Below the pieces are notes generated by a model. That model saw nothing but the letters and a program-made list of their open reading frames with translations. It was not told the DNA's origin and ran no database searches. A stretch of 64,000 bases of DNA from Kribbella pittospori (GTDB lineage: Bacteria; Actinomycetota; Actinomycetes; Propionibacteriales; Kribbellaceae). The DNA lies in contig NZ_SJKB01000002.1 in assembly GCF_004331465.1 (NCBI RefSeq), positions 434,001-498,000 on the forward strand. Direction: 5' to 3'. Below are positions 42,174 through 50,573 of the stretch, piece by piece. A program made the position numbers and the translations under genes. Every line of letters starts with the position of its first letter. Within the stretch, counting starts at the first letter, position 1.

Positions 42174-42208
42174 CCGCGTGCCTCCGCGCGGAGCGCGGAG
42201 GCACGCGG
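42174..42208. terminator. Bidirectional GC-rich hairpin terminator
   Basis: CCGCGTGCCTCCGCGC and GCGCGGAGGCACGCGG form a perfect 16-bp stem with a 3-base loop. It lies between the convergent IclR and mechanosensitive-channel genes. No T-tract follows on either strand apart from a TT pair. Confidence 0.75.
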
Positions 42209-42212
42209 TTGA

Positions 42213-43178
42213 TCAGGGTTGGCCGGGTTGCCAGTTGGTGTTGGAGGGGGTTGAGCCGTTGGACCAGCCGCCGTTCTGGGGGGCGCCGTGGGTGGCTGGG
42301 TGCTGCTCACCCGGCTGACCTTGGTAACCGGGCTGACCCTGGTAGCCGCCTTGACCCTCGTAACCAGCCTGGGTCTCGTAACCGGCCTGGGGTTGGTAAC
42401 CGGCCTGGGTCTCGTAACCGGGCTGCGGCTGATAGCCGGCCTGCGGCTGGTAGTCGGGCTGAGGCTCGTAGCCACCGTCAGCCGGGTACGCCGTCGTACC
42501 GTTCGAACCAGTGGCCGGCTTCTTGATCATGTCTCGGTCGAACAGATTGCTCAGCGCCCGGCCGGCCATCTCGCGGCCCCCGAGGCCGAAAGCGAGACCG
42601 AGGGCGAGCGCCGCACCCGCGAGCACGATCAGCAGCGTGTTGCCGGTCAGCTGGACCGCGATCCCGAGTTGGGTCAGCGCGGCGAACGCGGCGTACACGA
42701 GGATCGCGTACTTGCCCACCTTGGCGAGCATCTCGTTGCCGGTCGCACCCCGGATGATCGCGGCCAGGAAGTTCGCGAACAGCGCCGCCAGGCAGATGAT
42801 CACGATCGCGGCGAAGATCCGCGGGATGTAGCCGAGCATGTCGCTCATGAAGTTCGAGATCTCCGGTACGCCGAGCGCGGAGGCGAACATCGTGAAGCTG
42901 ATCAGGAACACGAACCAGAACACGACCTTGCCCAGCATCGCCGAAGCGGTCAGCCCCGTGCCGGACCGCTGCAGCACACCGGACACACCGGCCCGCTCCA
43001 TCCACTGGTCGAACCCGACCCGCCCGAGCAGCTTGCCGACGAGCTTCCCGAGCACCTTGGCGACGAAATAGCCGATCACCAGGATGACGAGACCGCCGAG
43101 CAGGTTCGGGACGAACGAGAGAAGCTTGCTGAAGGCATCTTCGAACGGCTGCGTGAAGTCGATCGCTAACGCGGACAT
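42213..43178 (-). CDS. Mechanosensitive ion channel-like protein (CmpX type) with repeat tail
   Basis: A 321-residue protein from the ATG at 43178, with GGAAGG upstream. It has four to five membrane segments ('NLLGGLVILVIGYFVAKVLG', 'VVFWFVFLISFTMFASALGV', 'IFAAIVIICLAALFANFLAA', 'LLIVLAGAALALGLAFGLGG'). The Gly/Ala-rich last helix resembles the pore helix of MscS-related small channels. Residues ~235-300 are a Q/G/Y/P repeat tail, probably disordered. The core would respond to membrane tension or act as a small channel; the large cytoplasmic MscS cage is missing. Confidence 0.75.
   Translation of the reverse strand: MSALAIDFTQPFEDAFSKLLSFVPNLLGGLVILVIGYFVAKVLGKLVGKLLGRVGFDQWMERAGVSGVLQRSGTGLTASAMLGKVVFWFVFLISFTMFASALGVPEISNFMSDMLGYIPRIFAAIVIICLAALFANFLAAIIRGATGNEMLAKVGKYAILVYAAFAALTQLGIAVQLTGNTLLIVLAGAALALGLAFGLGGREMAGRALSNLFDRDMIKKPATGSNGTTAYPADGGYEPQPDYQPQAGYQPQPGYETQAGYQPQAGYETQAGYEGQGGYQGQPGYQGQPGEQHPATHGAPQNGGWSNGSTPSNTNWQPGQP
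42303..42476 (-). repeat. Tandem GY-x-x-Q repeat tail encoded in the channel gene
   Basis: About ten imperfect 18-base units encode variants of G-Y-(E/Q)-(P/T/G)-Q-(P/A/G), for example 'GYQPQPGYETQAGYQPQAGY'. Adjacent units differ by single substitutions, as expected from slippage or unequal exchange. The peptide is Tyr/Gln/Gly-rich and low in complexity. Confidence 0.8.
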
Positions 43179-43413
43179 CGGACCTTCCTTCCGGAATGAG
43201 GCCCGCATCCGCTGCCGCGCACACACCGCACGCGACCCCGGCACGGGCGGATGCAGTGGTGTCCAGTATCACTCGTACCCTTCGTTGCGCAGGGCAAACG
43301 GCTGACACCGGCGTGTGACAGCGCAAGGTCCTTGCATAAGGCAATCACCGTCTCGGTACTACGGTCGTTACCCCGACTGCTGAACCGATTCAGCGATTTG
43401 AGATCCTGCCGGT

Positions 43414-43869
43414 ATGAATGATCTGGTGATCCGCCGCGCCACCAGCGCCGACGTTGCCGGGATCGTCGAGATGATCGCCGACGACCAGCTCGGCGCGACC
43501 CGCGACTCGACCGACGACCTGACGCCGTACCTGGAGGCGTTCGAACGCATCGACTCCGACCCGAACCAGCTCCTGGTGGTTGCCGAGCGCAACGATGAAC
43601 TCGTCGGCACGCTCCAGCTCACGATCATCCCCGGCCTGTCCCGCCGCGGCTCGTCCCGCGGCCTGATCGAAGCCGTCCGTGTCGCCGTCCCCGCCCGCAA
43701 CTCCGGCCTGGGTACGACGCTCATCCAGTGGGCCATCGAAGAATCCCGCTCCCGGGGCTGCGCCCTGGTCCAACTGACCTCCGACAAGTCCCGGACCGCC
43801 GCCCACCGCTTCTACGACCGCCTCGGCTTCCTCAACACCCACGAAGGCTTCAAACTCAAGCTCATGTGA
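43414..43869 (+). CDS. GNAT-family N-acetyltransferase
   Basis: A 151-residue acetyltransferase. The acetyl-CoA-binding motif is in 'VAVPARNSGLGTTLIQWAIE' (R/Q-x-x-G-x-G/A variant: R-N-S-G-L-G). 'ALVQLTSDKSRTAAHRFYDR' followed by 'LGF' is the C-terminal GNAT signature. Substrate unknown. The ATG at 43414 lacks a strong ribosome-binding site. Its 3' end overlaps the convergent metallopeptidase gene by 8 bp. Confidence 0.85.
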   Translation: MNDLVIRRATSADVAGIVEMIADDQLGATRDSTDDLTPYLEAFERIDSDPNQLLVVAERNDELVGTLQLTIIPGLSRRGSSRGLIEAVRVAVPARNSGLGTTLIQWAIEESRSRGCALVQLTSDKSRTAAHRFYDRLGFLNTHEGFKLKLM

Positions 43870-44779
43870 ATTTGACCTTCGTCCACGGCACCGCCCAGGT
43901 GTTGCAGGCGGACGGACCCCTGGCCCGGAACCCCTGCCGCAACCACGACCCGAAGTTGTCCCCGACCTCAGTGCGCTGGAATCCCGGGTGTCCGTAGTGC
44001 GCGAGCTGCTCTCCGTGCAGACGGAGCGTCTTCTGGTTGGCGCCGAAGAAGGCCGCAGCGAAGCAGTGCGCCTGCATCTCGTTCCGGTCCTCTTCCCGTA
44101 GGCGCGCGGCCGTCCCGGTCGCAGCACCCCAGCGGCTGTTGTAGCCATCGGCCAGATCCGTCAACCATTGCACGTGATGGCCGTACTCGTGCGCCATCAG
44201 ATACTGGACCGACACTCGGCCCGCCTCCTGCCAGTAGCTCTCTTCGACCTGGTAGTCCGGCCAGTTGAAGTAGATGCCCTGGTCGACGTCGCAGTAGAAG
44301 GCCCCGACATCCTTGTCCATCACCCCGCACGCCGAGTCGCTTCCGGTCGGAGCCGAGTGGACCGCTCCGGGCGGCGTGAACTTGAAGCCCGACCGCTTGA
44401 TCAGCGGCGCCCAGGCTCTGTTCAGACACTCGACGAACGCGCTGGCGTAACGGATCATCGCCCGCTCGGTCGCCAATCTCGCGGTCGGCAACGACGAGCA
44501 CTCGGCCGCCGCCACCTGACCGGCCGAGTACAGCGGGTTGTGCAGCAGAATCTCGTTCTCCGTCAGGGTGGCTCGGTCGGCATCCGACAGGTTGACCGCA
44601 CTCACGGACCTCGGAGCAGTTGTGGGAGTTGGCCTCCCGGTCACCGCCGGCGCCGAAGCCGAAGCCGCATCCGTCGACTCATCGGGCTGATTGAGCGACC
44701 ACACGACCCCCACAGCGGCGACCCCAGCCACCAGAACCGCCACGATCGCGAGCACCACTGCCTTCGCAGTACCGGACAT
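43862..44779 (-). CDS. Neutral zinc metallopeptidase paralogue 4 (active-type)
   Basis: A 305-residue membrane-anchored protein. Residues ~8-28 are one membrane helix, followed by a Ser/Thr/Ala/Pro-rich linker to ~60 and an extracellular peptidase domain. The zinc site is H197-E198-x-x-H201 in 'YLMAHEYGHHVQWL', and the third ligand is expected at E234 in 'EEDRNEMQAHCF'. Conserved cysteine pairs suggest disulfides. It belongs to the YpfJ-like putative neutral zinc metallopeptidase family. It starts at the ATG sharing a base with the upstream paralogue stop (TGATG). Last of four tandem paralogues. Confidence 0.82.
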   Translation of the reverse strand: MSGTAKAVVLAIVAVLVAGVAAVGVVWSLNQPDESTDAASASAPAVTGRPTPTTAPRSVSAVNLSDADRATLTENEILLHNPLYSAGQVAAAECSSLPTARLATERAMIRYASAFVECLNRAWAPLIKRSGFKFTPPGAVHSAPTGSDSACGVMDKDVGAFYCDVDQGIYFNWPDYQVEESYWQEAGRVSVQYLMAHEYGHHVQWLTDLADGYNSRWGAATGTAARLREEDRNEMQAHCFAAAFFGANQKTLRLHGEQLAHYGHPGFQRTEVGDNFGSWLRQGFRARGPSACNTWAVPWTKVKFT

Positions 44780-45684
44780 CAGCTGACTCGCTTGGCGGGC
44801 GCGACGAAGGTGTTGCACGAGGCCGGGTTCCTGGACTCGAAGGCGCGCAGGCTCCAATACCCATGGTTCTTGCGGGAGCCGTGGTCGCGGATCTTCTTGG
44901 GGTTGTACTCGTCGCCGGTGTGGGCGACCTGGTACTCCCACATGTCGAGGCGCCGGCCGGTGAGTTTGAGGGGTTGCTTGTTGGCGCCGAGGAAGGCCGC
45001 GCCCAGGCAACTGGCCTGGAGTTCGAGGCGGCGTTCGTCCTCCAGTTGCACCGCCGCGGAGCCGCCGGCGTGGGCGAACTCGTACGTCGAGAGGATGTTG
45101 ACCGAGTCCTGCAGGTGGTGACCGAACTCGTGGGCGACCATGGTCTGGAAGTCGATCAGGCTCCAGACCGGGTCCTCGCGATCGACGAACGACGGCCACT
45201 CGAAGCAGATGAGCTGGTTCGAGCTCACGTAGTACCCGTCGGTGTTCCGCGGCGGGTTCCGGCAGAGCGGAGTCGCCGCCGGCTTGTCGAGCGAGTACGC
45301 CTCGACGTTCGGAGCGTAGAGGGAGAACCCGGTCTCGCGCACCGCCGGCTGCCACGCGCGCTGCATACACCCGACCATCGCGCGCGCGTACGCGAGCATC
45401 CCCGCCCGCGTTTGCACCAAGGTCTTCGGTAGCCGGCAGCTCACCGCCGGCACCCTTCCTGTCTTGTAGAACGGCGTCTTGCTCGCCAGCGTCGTGGGAT
45501 CAGTCGGCGTCCGCGTCGGCTCGGGCGCCGCCCGCACCGACGGCGCCGCCGCGGAGGGTGTCGGCGTACCTGATGACACGGGCTCGGCGACCGCAGAATC
45601 CGTCGGCCGAGCACCAAACCCCGCGATCACGGCGACCGCCACCGCGAGAACCCCCAGCACAGCGGTCTTCGCCGCGGTGGCCAC
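44779..45684 (-). CDS. Neutral zinc metallopeptidase paralogue 3 (active-type)
   Basis: A 301-residue protein with an N-terminal membrane helix or signal anchor (residues ~7-26) and a Pro/Thr-rich linker. The catalytic site is H185-E186-x-x-H189 in 'TMVAHEFGHHLQDS', and E221 in 'RRLELQASCLGAAF' is the likely third ligand. The end 'NPKKIRDHGSRKNHGYW' is almost identical in paralogue 2, so these two are the closest pair. The stop is translationally coupled to paralogue 4. The start directly follows the paralogue 2 stop (contiguous coordinates). Confidence 0.83.
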   Translation of the reverse strand: MATAAKTAVLGVLAVAVAVIAGFGARPTDSAVAEPVSSGTPTPSAAAPSVRAAPEPTRTPTDPTTLASKTPFYKTGRVPAVSCRLPKTLVQTRAGMLAYARAMVGCMQRAWQPAVRETGFSLYAPNVEAYSLDKPAATPLCRNPPRNTDGYYVSSNQLICFEWPSFVDREDPVWSLIDFQTMVAHEFGHHLQDSVNILSTYEFAHAGGSAAVQLEDERRLELQASCLGAAFLGANKQPLKLTGRRLDMWEYQVAHTGDEYNPKKIRDHGSRKNHGYWSLRAFESRNPASCNTFVAPAKRVS

Positions 45685-46995
45685 TCAGCTGACCTTGGCG
45701 GCGGGAGCGGTGAACGTGTTACACGACGCAGGGCTGGCGGACTTGAAGGCGGGCTGGCCCCAGACCCAGTGGTTCTTGCGGGAGCCGTGGTCGCGGATCT
45801 TCTTCGGGTTGTACTCGTCGCCGCTGTGCTGGGTCTCGTACTCCCAGACCTCCAGCTTGGTGCCTTTCAGGCCGAGCGGCTTCTTGTTCGCGCCGAGGAA
45901 CGCCGCGCCCAGGCAGCCCGCCTGGAGTTCGGTACGGCGGCTCCACTCGAGCTCCTCGGCCTTGGTCTTGGCCCAGCCCTCGCGCGACCACGCCGCGGTC
46001 AGCATCTCGGTCATGTTCTGGACGTGGTGCCCGTACTCGTGCGCCATCGTGTCCAGCATCCAGACCCGGGCGCCCAGCGCGTCGTCGCGGTAGTTCTTCA
46101 GATCGTTCTTCCAGCTGATGTTGATGGTCTCGTCGTACGGGCAGTAGTACGCGACGTTCTCTTCGCCGGAGCACGACGACGCCACGATCGTGCCGCTCTG
46201 CAGGACGACCTTGGGCGCGCGGAACTCGTACCCGGCCTTCTTGATCACCGGGGCCCAGGCCTGGTTGAGGCAGGGCAGGAGGGCCTTGTAGTACTTGAGG
46301 ATCGCCGATTGGGAGTTCGGCTTGATCGCGGGCTCTTTGCAGCTGACCGAGGCGACCTTACCGGCCTTGTAGATCTCGTTTTGCTGGAGGCGGACGAGGT
46401 CGGGGACGACCGGAGCGGTGACGGTGACGGTGGGATCCGGAGGGACCGGGAGCGGGGGCTCGGTGTTCTTGACCGACGGCCGGGCCAGCGGGTTGGCGAC
46501 GGGGTTGTCGTAGGAGTCGATGAGTTTGAAGCCGCCGATCGTCGCGCCCGTGAGCATGATGACGACGAGGACGGACAGGGTGGTGATGATCGCCTTGGAA
46601 TGCTGCCGCGGGGGTTTGACCAGCGGCGCGTCGGCGGAGAACTGGGCGCCTGAACGGGACGCCGGTGAGTGCCAGCCGACCGGTCGGGATCCGCCGGGGC
46701 GACGGGTGCCGGTCAGAGGGGTGAGCGGAGCGCCGGCGAGCGGTGCCGGCGGAGGTGCGCCGTACCCGCCGGCTTCGTCGGGATCTGTCGGGAGCGGCTG
46801 TGCCTTCCGGCGCGCAGCCGGGTTGACGGTGCCGTGGAGTTCGCGCGCCTTGCCGAGGCTGCCCGGCATCTGGCGGGTCAGAGTGAGGGGACGCAAGCCC
46901 GCGCGGCCGCCGTCGGGCATGGCGTCACCGGCGCCACCGGGCATGAAGTGCCCCGGCTCGGGCGCACCGGCACCGTCCGGGTGCTCCTCAGGCAT
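45685..46995 (-). CDS. Neutral zinc metallopeptidase paralogue 2 (active-type)
   Basis: A 436-residue protein. Residues 1-~133 are a long cytoplasmic, Pro/Gly-rich tail beginning 'MPEEHPDGAGAPEPGHFMPG'. Residues ~134-156 are one membrane helix. The rest is extracellular. The zinc site is H319-E320-x-x-H323 in 'DTMAHEYGHHVQNM', and E356 in 'RRTELQAGCLGAAF' is the third ligand. It shares the 'PGHFxPGG' N-terminus and the 'YDxxVANPxxxPSV' post-membrane motif with paralogue 1, so those two are a sub-pair by architecture. Confidence 0.83.
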   Translation of the reverse strand: MPEEHPDGAGAPEPGHFMPGGAGDAMPDGGRAGLRPLTLTRQMPGSLGKARELHGTVNPAARRKAQPLPTDPDEAGGYGAPPPAPLAGAPLTPLTGTRRPGGSRPVGWHSPASRSGAQFSADAPLVKPPRQHSKAIITTLSVLVVIMLTGATIGGFKLIDSYDNPVANPLARPSVKNTEPPLPVPPDPTVTVTAPVVPDLVRLQQNEIYKAGKVASVSCKEPAIKPNSQSAILKYYKALLPCLNQAWAPVIKKAGYEFRAPKVVLQSGTIVASSCSGEENVAYYCPYDETINISWKNDLKNYRDDALGARVWMLDTMAHEYGHHVQNMTEMLTAAWSREGWAKTKAEELEWSRRTELQAGCLGAAFLGANKKPLGLKGTKLEVWEYETQHSGDEYNPKKIRDHGSRKNHWVWGQPAFKSASPASCNTFTAPAAKVS

Positions 46996-47023
46996 CGCTC
47001 GTCCCCCCTCGTTCGTCCGTACC

Positions 47024-48211
47024 TCAACTGACCTTCGCGGATGATGCCACGAAAGTGTTGCAGGTGCCCGGATTGGTGCTCGCGAACCCCTGGTTCATCC
47101 ACAGCGCCAGGTTCTTGCCCGAGCCGTGGTCCCGGACCTTGTCCTCGGCGTGCTCGTCACCGCCGTGCTGGATCAGCAGGGTCCACTGCCGCAGCAACTC
47201 GCCGCGCAGCGGGAAGCTGGCCTTGGCCGCGCCGAAGAACACCGCCGAGAAACAGGTCGCCTGCAGCGCCGCCCGCCGGTCCTGTTCCAGCTGGCCGGCC
47301 TTGTTCGCCGCGGTGTCGCGCAGATTGCCGGATGCTTCGAAGATGCCGACCAGGTTCTGCAGATGGGCGCCGTACACGAAGCCCATCGACTCGGCCATCT
47401 GGACCCGGGCCAGCGCCTTGTTCTTCGGGTACTCGTCCATCAGGTCCTGCCACGGCATCGTCACACTGCCGCCCTGGTCGTCCTGGCAGTACGACGAGAC
47501 GTCCTTCTGGAAGCCGCACGCCGTCTCGTCGCCCTCGTCGAAGACGATCAGCCGCGGCGACCTGAACTCGAACCCGGCCTTGGTGACGATCGGCTTCCAC
47601 GCCTTGTCCATGCAGGCGATCAGGGCCTGGTAGTAGGAGTAGACGTTCTCCTTCGAGGTCGGCCGGTACGCCGGCTCCTGGCACTTCACCGCCGGCAGCT
47701 TCCCGGCCGTGTAGAACGGGTTCTGCTTGACCACCTCGGCATCCGGCTTCGGCTTGCCGGCCGGCACGACCGGGCCGTCGCTCGGCCGGACCGACGGTGT
47801 CCCCATCGGGTTGGCGACGAGGTCGTCGTACGACGAGAGCAGCTTCGTGGCGAGTGCGATACCGCCACCGGTGATCAGGAGGGCGGCGATCACGATGCCC
47901 GCGACCATGACCTTGGATCGCTTCTTCGGGACGAACGGGATCGGCTCGGGGTGGAAGACCGCCTGGTACGCCGCTGCCGCCGGGTCGTCGGGCGGCGGCG
48001 GGCCGAGCCGGCTGCCGGTCAGGGTCGTACGCCTCGACTCGATCCGCGACCCGCGCAGAACCGGCGCAGCGTCCGGCGCGTCCCCGCTCAGCCGCGGCGT
48101 CGGCGCGGCCAGCGGGGTGGACCCACGCTGCGCTTCACCCCCGGCCGGGGTGTTGTGCCCCTCGCCGCCGGGCAGAAAATGGCCAGGCTTAGGCGCCGGC
48201 TTGTCCGCCAT
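47024..48211 (-). CDS. Metallopeptidase paralogue 1, catalytically dead (pseudoenzyme)
   Basis: A 395-residue protein from the ATG at 48211. Cytoplasmic Pro/Gly-rich tail (1-~98, 'PGHFLPGGEGHN'), one membrane helix (~100-122), and an extracellular domain clearly related to the three downstream genes. At the zinc-site position it reads F278-V-Y-G-A282-H ('ESMGFVYGAHLQNL') where the others have H-E-(Y/F)-G-H-H. The third-ligand Glu is A315 ('DRRAALQATCF'). All three zinc ligands and the catalytic Glu are therefore lost while the fold and cysteines are kept. It is the first gene of the four-gene run and may act as a regulator, scaffold or substrate-binding partner. Confidence 0.82.
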   Translation of the reverse strand: MADKPAPKPGHFLPGGEGHNTPAGGEAQRGSTPLAAPTPRLSGDAPDAAPVLRGSRIESRRTTLTGSRLGPPPPDDPAAAAYQAVFHPEPIPFVPKKRSKVMVAGIVIAALLITGGGIALATKLLSSYDDLVANPMGTPSVRPSDGPVVPAGKPKPDAEVVKQNPFYTAGKLPAVKCQEPAYRPTSKENVYSYYQALIACMDKAWKPIVTKAGFEFRSPRLIVFDEGDETACGFQKDVSSYCQDDQGGSVTMPWQDLMDEYPKNKALARVQMAESMGFVYGAHLQNLVGIFEASGNLRDTAANKAGQLEQDRRAALQATCFSAVFFGAAKASFPLRGELLRQWTLLIQHGGDEHAEDKVRDHGSGKNLALWMNQGFASTNPGTCNTFVASSAKVS

Positions 48212-48416
48212 GCTTCCCCGCTTCTCCCCAGTACCGGACTCGGCCGGTCCCACCCACTTGTCAGAAACGGCCGGGACACCCCCTGTCCCAGACCGACGAG
48301 CGATATTAAGCGCTGGACGAAGGTCGCGGGAACCGGTTTGCAGCTTTTGACACCGTTTCGCGACCCGCTCCGGCCGGGAAACTTACTCCGGGTAACCATC
48401 GACAGAGGAGCAGCGC

Positions 48417-49184
48417 ATGAACGTCCTGGACACCTTTGCCCTAACGGGCAAGCGGGCCTTGATCACCGGCGGGAACCGCGGTCTCGGGCGGGCGTTCGCG
48501 CTCGCCCTGGCCGAGGCCGGCGCCGACGTCGCGATCGCCGCGCGGGACGCCGAGCGGAACACCGTGGTCGCCGGCGAGATCGAGGCCCGCGGCCGGCGTG
48601 GTCTCGCGATCCAGGCCGACATCACCGCTGCGGACGACGTACGGCGCCTGGTCGCCGACGTGACCGCGGAACTCGGCGGGATCGACATCCTGGTCAACAA
48701 CGCCGGGATCGCGATCCACCGCCCGGCCCTCGACATACCGCCGGAGGAGTGGCAGCAGGTCATCGACCTCAACCTGACCGCGCTGTGGAACTGCAGTACG
48801 GCGGTCGCCCCTGGCATGATCGAGGCCGGTGGCGGCGTGATCGTCAACGTCGGCAGCATGTCCGCCGGGATCGTGAACCGCCCACAGTGGCAGGCGTCGT
48901 ACAACGCGTCGAAGGCCGCCGTACACCATCTGACCCGCAGCCTCGCCGCCGAGTGGGCGCCGCACGGCATCCGCGTCAACGCGCTCGCCCCGGGCTACGT
49001 GAAGACCGACATGTCGCCCGTCGACGAGCCCGAGTTCCGCCAGAACTGGATCCTCGACGCCCCACAACAGCGCTACGCCACGCCCGAGGAGATCGCTCCG
49101 TCCGTCGTCTACCTCGCCAGCCCCGCGTCCTCCTTCATGACCGGCAGCGTCCTGTTAATCGATGGCGGATATTCCGTCTTCTGA
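48417..49184 (+). CDS. SDR-family oxidoreductase
   Basis: A 255-residue classical short-chain dehydrogenase. The cofactor motif is 'ALITGGNRGLGRAFALALAE' (T-G-G-x-x-G-x-G). 'ILVNNAGIAIH' is the NNAG motif. The catalytic set is Ser in 'VNVGSMSAGIV', Tyr-x-x-x-Lys in 'ASYNASKAAVHHL'. 'RVNALAPGYVKTDM' follows. The ATG at 48417 has AGAGGAGCAGC as ribosome-binding site. Substrate unknown; many relatives act on sugars or polyols. Confidence 0.9.
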   Translation: MNVLDTFALTGKRALITGGNRGLGRAFALALAEAGADVAIAARDAERNTVVAGEIEARGRRGLAIQADITAADDVRRLVADVTAELGGIDILVNNAGIAIHRPALDIPPEEWQQVIDLNLTALWNCSTAVAPGMIEAGGGVIVNVGSMSAGIVNRPQWQASYNASKAAVHHLTRSLAAEWAPHGIRVNALAPGYVKTDMSPVDEPEFRQNWILDAPQQRYATPEEIAPSVVYLASPASSFMTGSVLLIDGGYSVF

Positions 49185-49196
49185 TTGGGTGGACGG

Positions 49197-49934
49197 ATGG
49201 TGGAACTGCAGCGGGATGCCTGTCCGCGGTCGACCAAGTACGACGCCGACTGGGTGCTGGGCGGGGACATGGGCCCGCATCCCTTGTGGTTGCTGGAGGA
49301 TCTCGCGCGGGACCTCGAACTGCGGCCGGGGATGCGGGTGCTGGATCTCGGATCGGGGAAGGGCACGACCTCGGTCTTCCTGGCGAAGGAGTACGGCGTC
49401 CAGGTGTGGGCCGCGGACCTGTGGGTGGACCCGACCGACGCCGCCGCGAACATCGCGTCGCAAGGCGTCGACGGGATTGTGACCGTGAAGGCCGAGGCGC
49501 ACACTCTGCCGTTCGCACGGGAGTTCTTCGACGCGATCGTGTGCGTCGATGCCTACGAGTACTTCGGTACAGCGGACACCTACCTCGCCTACCTCACCAG
49601 CTTCCTCAAGCCGGGCGGCCAACTCGGCGTCGCCACACCCGCGCTGCGCAAGGAGATCCGCGACCTCGGCTTCATCCCCGACCACATCAAGAAGGTGGTC
49701 GGCGGGGAGGCACTCGCCTGGCACACGGCGGACTGGTGGCGGTTCCAGTGGGAGATCACCGAACTCGTCGAGGTCACCGCCGCGCGGCTGCAGGAGTCCG
49801 GCTGGGACGACTGGCTCACCTGGTCCCGCGCGGTCACGGCGTACCGGGGTGAGCGCGACGGCACCCTCGACATGCTCGAGGCCGACCGAGGCGAGTACCT
49901 CACCTTCGCGATCCTGGCCGCTCGCAAACTCTGA
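49197..49934 (+). CDS. SAM-dependent class I methyltransferase
   Basis: A 245-residue methyltransferase from the ATG at 49197 (TTG at 49185 is possible). Motif I is 'MRVLDLGSGKGTTSVFLAKE'; motif II's acidic region is 'VQVWAADLWVDP'; motif IV is 'FDAIVCVDAYEYFG'. A C-terminal 'LPFAREFFDAIV' segment precedes 'SFLKPGGQLGVATPALRKE'. It acts on an unknown small molecule. It follows the SDR gene by 12 bp and could modify the same compound. Confidence 0.82.
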   Translation: MVELQRDACPRSTKYDADWVLGGDMGPHPLWLLEDLARDLELRPGMRVLDLGSGKGTTSVFLAKEYGVQVWAADLWVDPTDAAANIASQGVDGIVTVKAEAHTLPFAREFFDAIVCVDAYEYFGTADTYLAYLTSFLKPGGQLGVATPALRKEIRDLGFIPDHIKKVVGGEALAWHTADWWRFQWEITELVEVTAARLQESGWDDWLTWSRAVTAYRGERDGTLDMLEADRGEYLTFAILAARKL

Positions 49935-50058
49935 GACCGCCTGTCGCCCGTAGGCCGGAGGTAGGGGATGCTGGGGACATGAACGAGCGGAGCGAGTTCA
50001 TCATCAAACACAGCGCGATTTGTGCCTCATCCGCGCCCGGAGCGAAGCGAGGACGTGG

Positions 50059-50481
50059 ATGAGCTGGGCTGTCTACGCGATGCGAGGGCCAGGAGGCGTA
50101 CGTCGCCTCGACGACATTCCCGACGGGTATGAGCCACCATCGGTCGGTACGTCGGCCGACGTGGTGGCCGTTGTCCGCGAGCTGGTGCCCGACGTTGACG
50201 CGAGCAAGCCGTCCTGGCTGGCGCTGCGAAGTCCGGAGTACGACGTCGAGATGACCATCGGCAAGGGCGTCGAGGTCCGCGACATCACGTTCTACCTGAA
50301 CGACGGCCCGCGCTCGATCCCGCTCGTGATGGAGATCAGCCGCCGCCTCGGCGTTACGCCCTACGACACCGAGTCCGGGAACTTCCTCACCGAGGAGTCC
50401 CGGCCGCCGGTCCCGCCGCCGATGACGCCTGACGAGATCAAGATGAACAAGCCGAAGTGGTGGAAGTTCGGCCGCAGCTGA
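50059..50481 (+). CDS. Hypothetical protein (140 aa)
   Basis: A soluble protein from the ATG at 50059. It has a mixed alpha/beta N-terminal part ('SWLALRSPEYDVEMTIGKGV' and 'GVEVRDITFYLNDGPRSIPL') and a Pro/Lys-rich tail ending 'KMNKPKWWKFGRS'. No family recognised. Just upstream (49980-50063) a 27-codon frame beginning 'MNERSEFIIKHSAI' overlaps this start; strings like it occur in noncoding repeats of related genomes, so I do not call it a gene. Confidence 0.6.
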   Translation: MSWAVYAMRGPGGVRRLDDIPDGYEPPSVGTSADVVAVVRELVPDVDASKPSWLALRSPEYDVEMTIGKGVEVRDITFYLNDGPRSIPLVMEISRRLGVTPYDTESGNFLTEESRPPVPPPMTPDEIKMNKPKWWKFGRS

Positions 50482-50531
50482 CACCCCGTGGTGCACGGTC
50501 GGTTTTGGCATGAGCTAGAATCAGGACGATC

Positions 50532-50548
50532 GTACAGGACGACTGTTC
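50532..50548. promoter_or_regulatory. Candidate TetR operator
   Basis: GTACAG-GACGA-CTGTTC is a 17-base dyad (5 of 6 pairs) 25 bp upstream of the TetR-family start. The location suits an autoregulatory site covering the promoter. Confidence 0.35.
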
Positions 50549-50573
50549 AGGGCAATCGACCAAGGAGGTCGGG

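Noticed and set aside
42303..42476. Possible CRISPR or intergenic tandem array
   Set aside because: The repeats are in frame inside a gene, have an 18-base unit and no spacers. They encode a GY-rich protein tail.
47126..49852. A plus-strand open frame of about 900 codons across the metallopeptidase, SDR and methyltransferase genes
   Set aside because: It is antisense to one real gene and out of frame with two others. Its translation is Arg/Pro/Gly-rich with no domain.
49980..50063. A 27-codon frame beginning MNERSEFIIKHSAI
   Set aside because: It overlaps the start of the next gene, has no ribosome-binding site and resembles strings seen in noncoding repeats.
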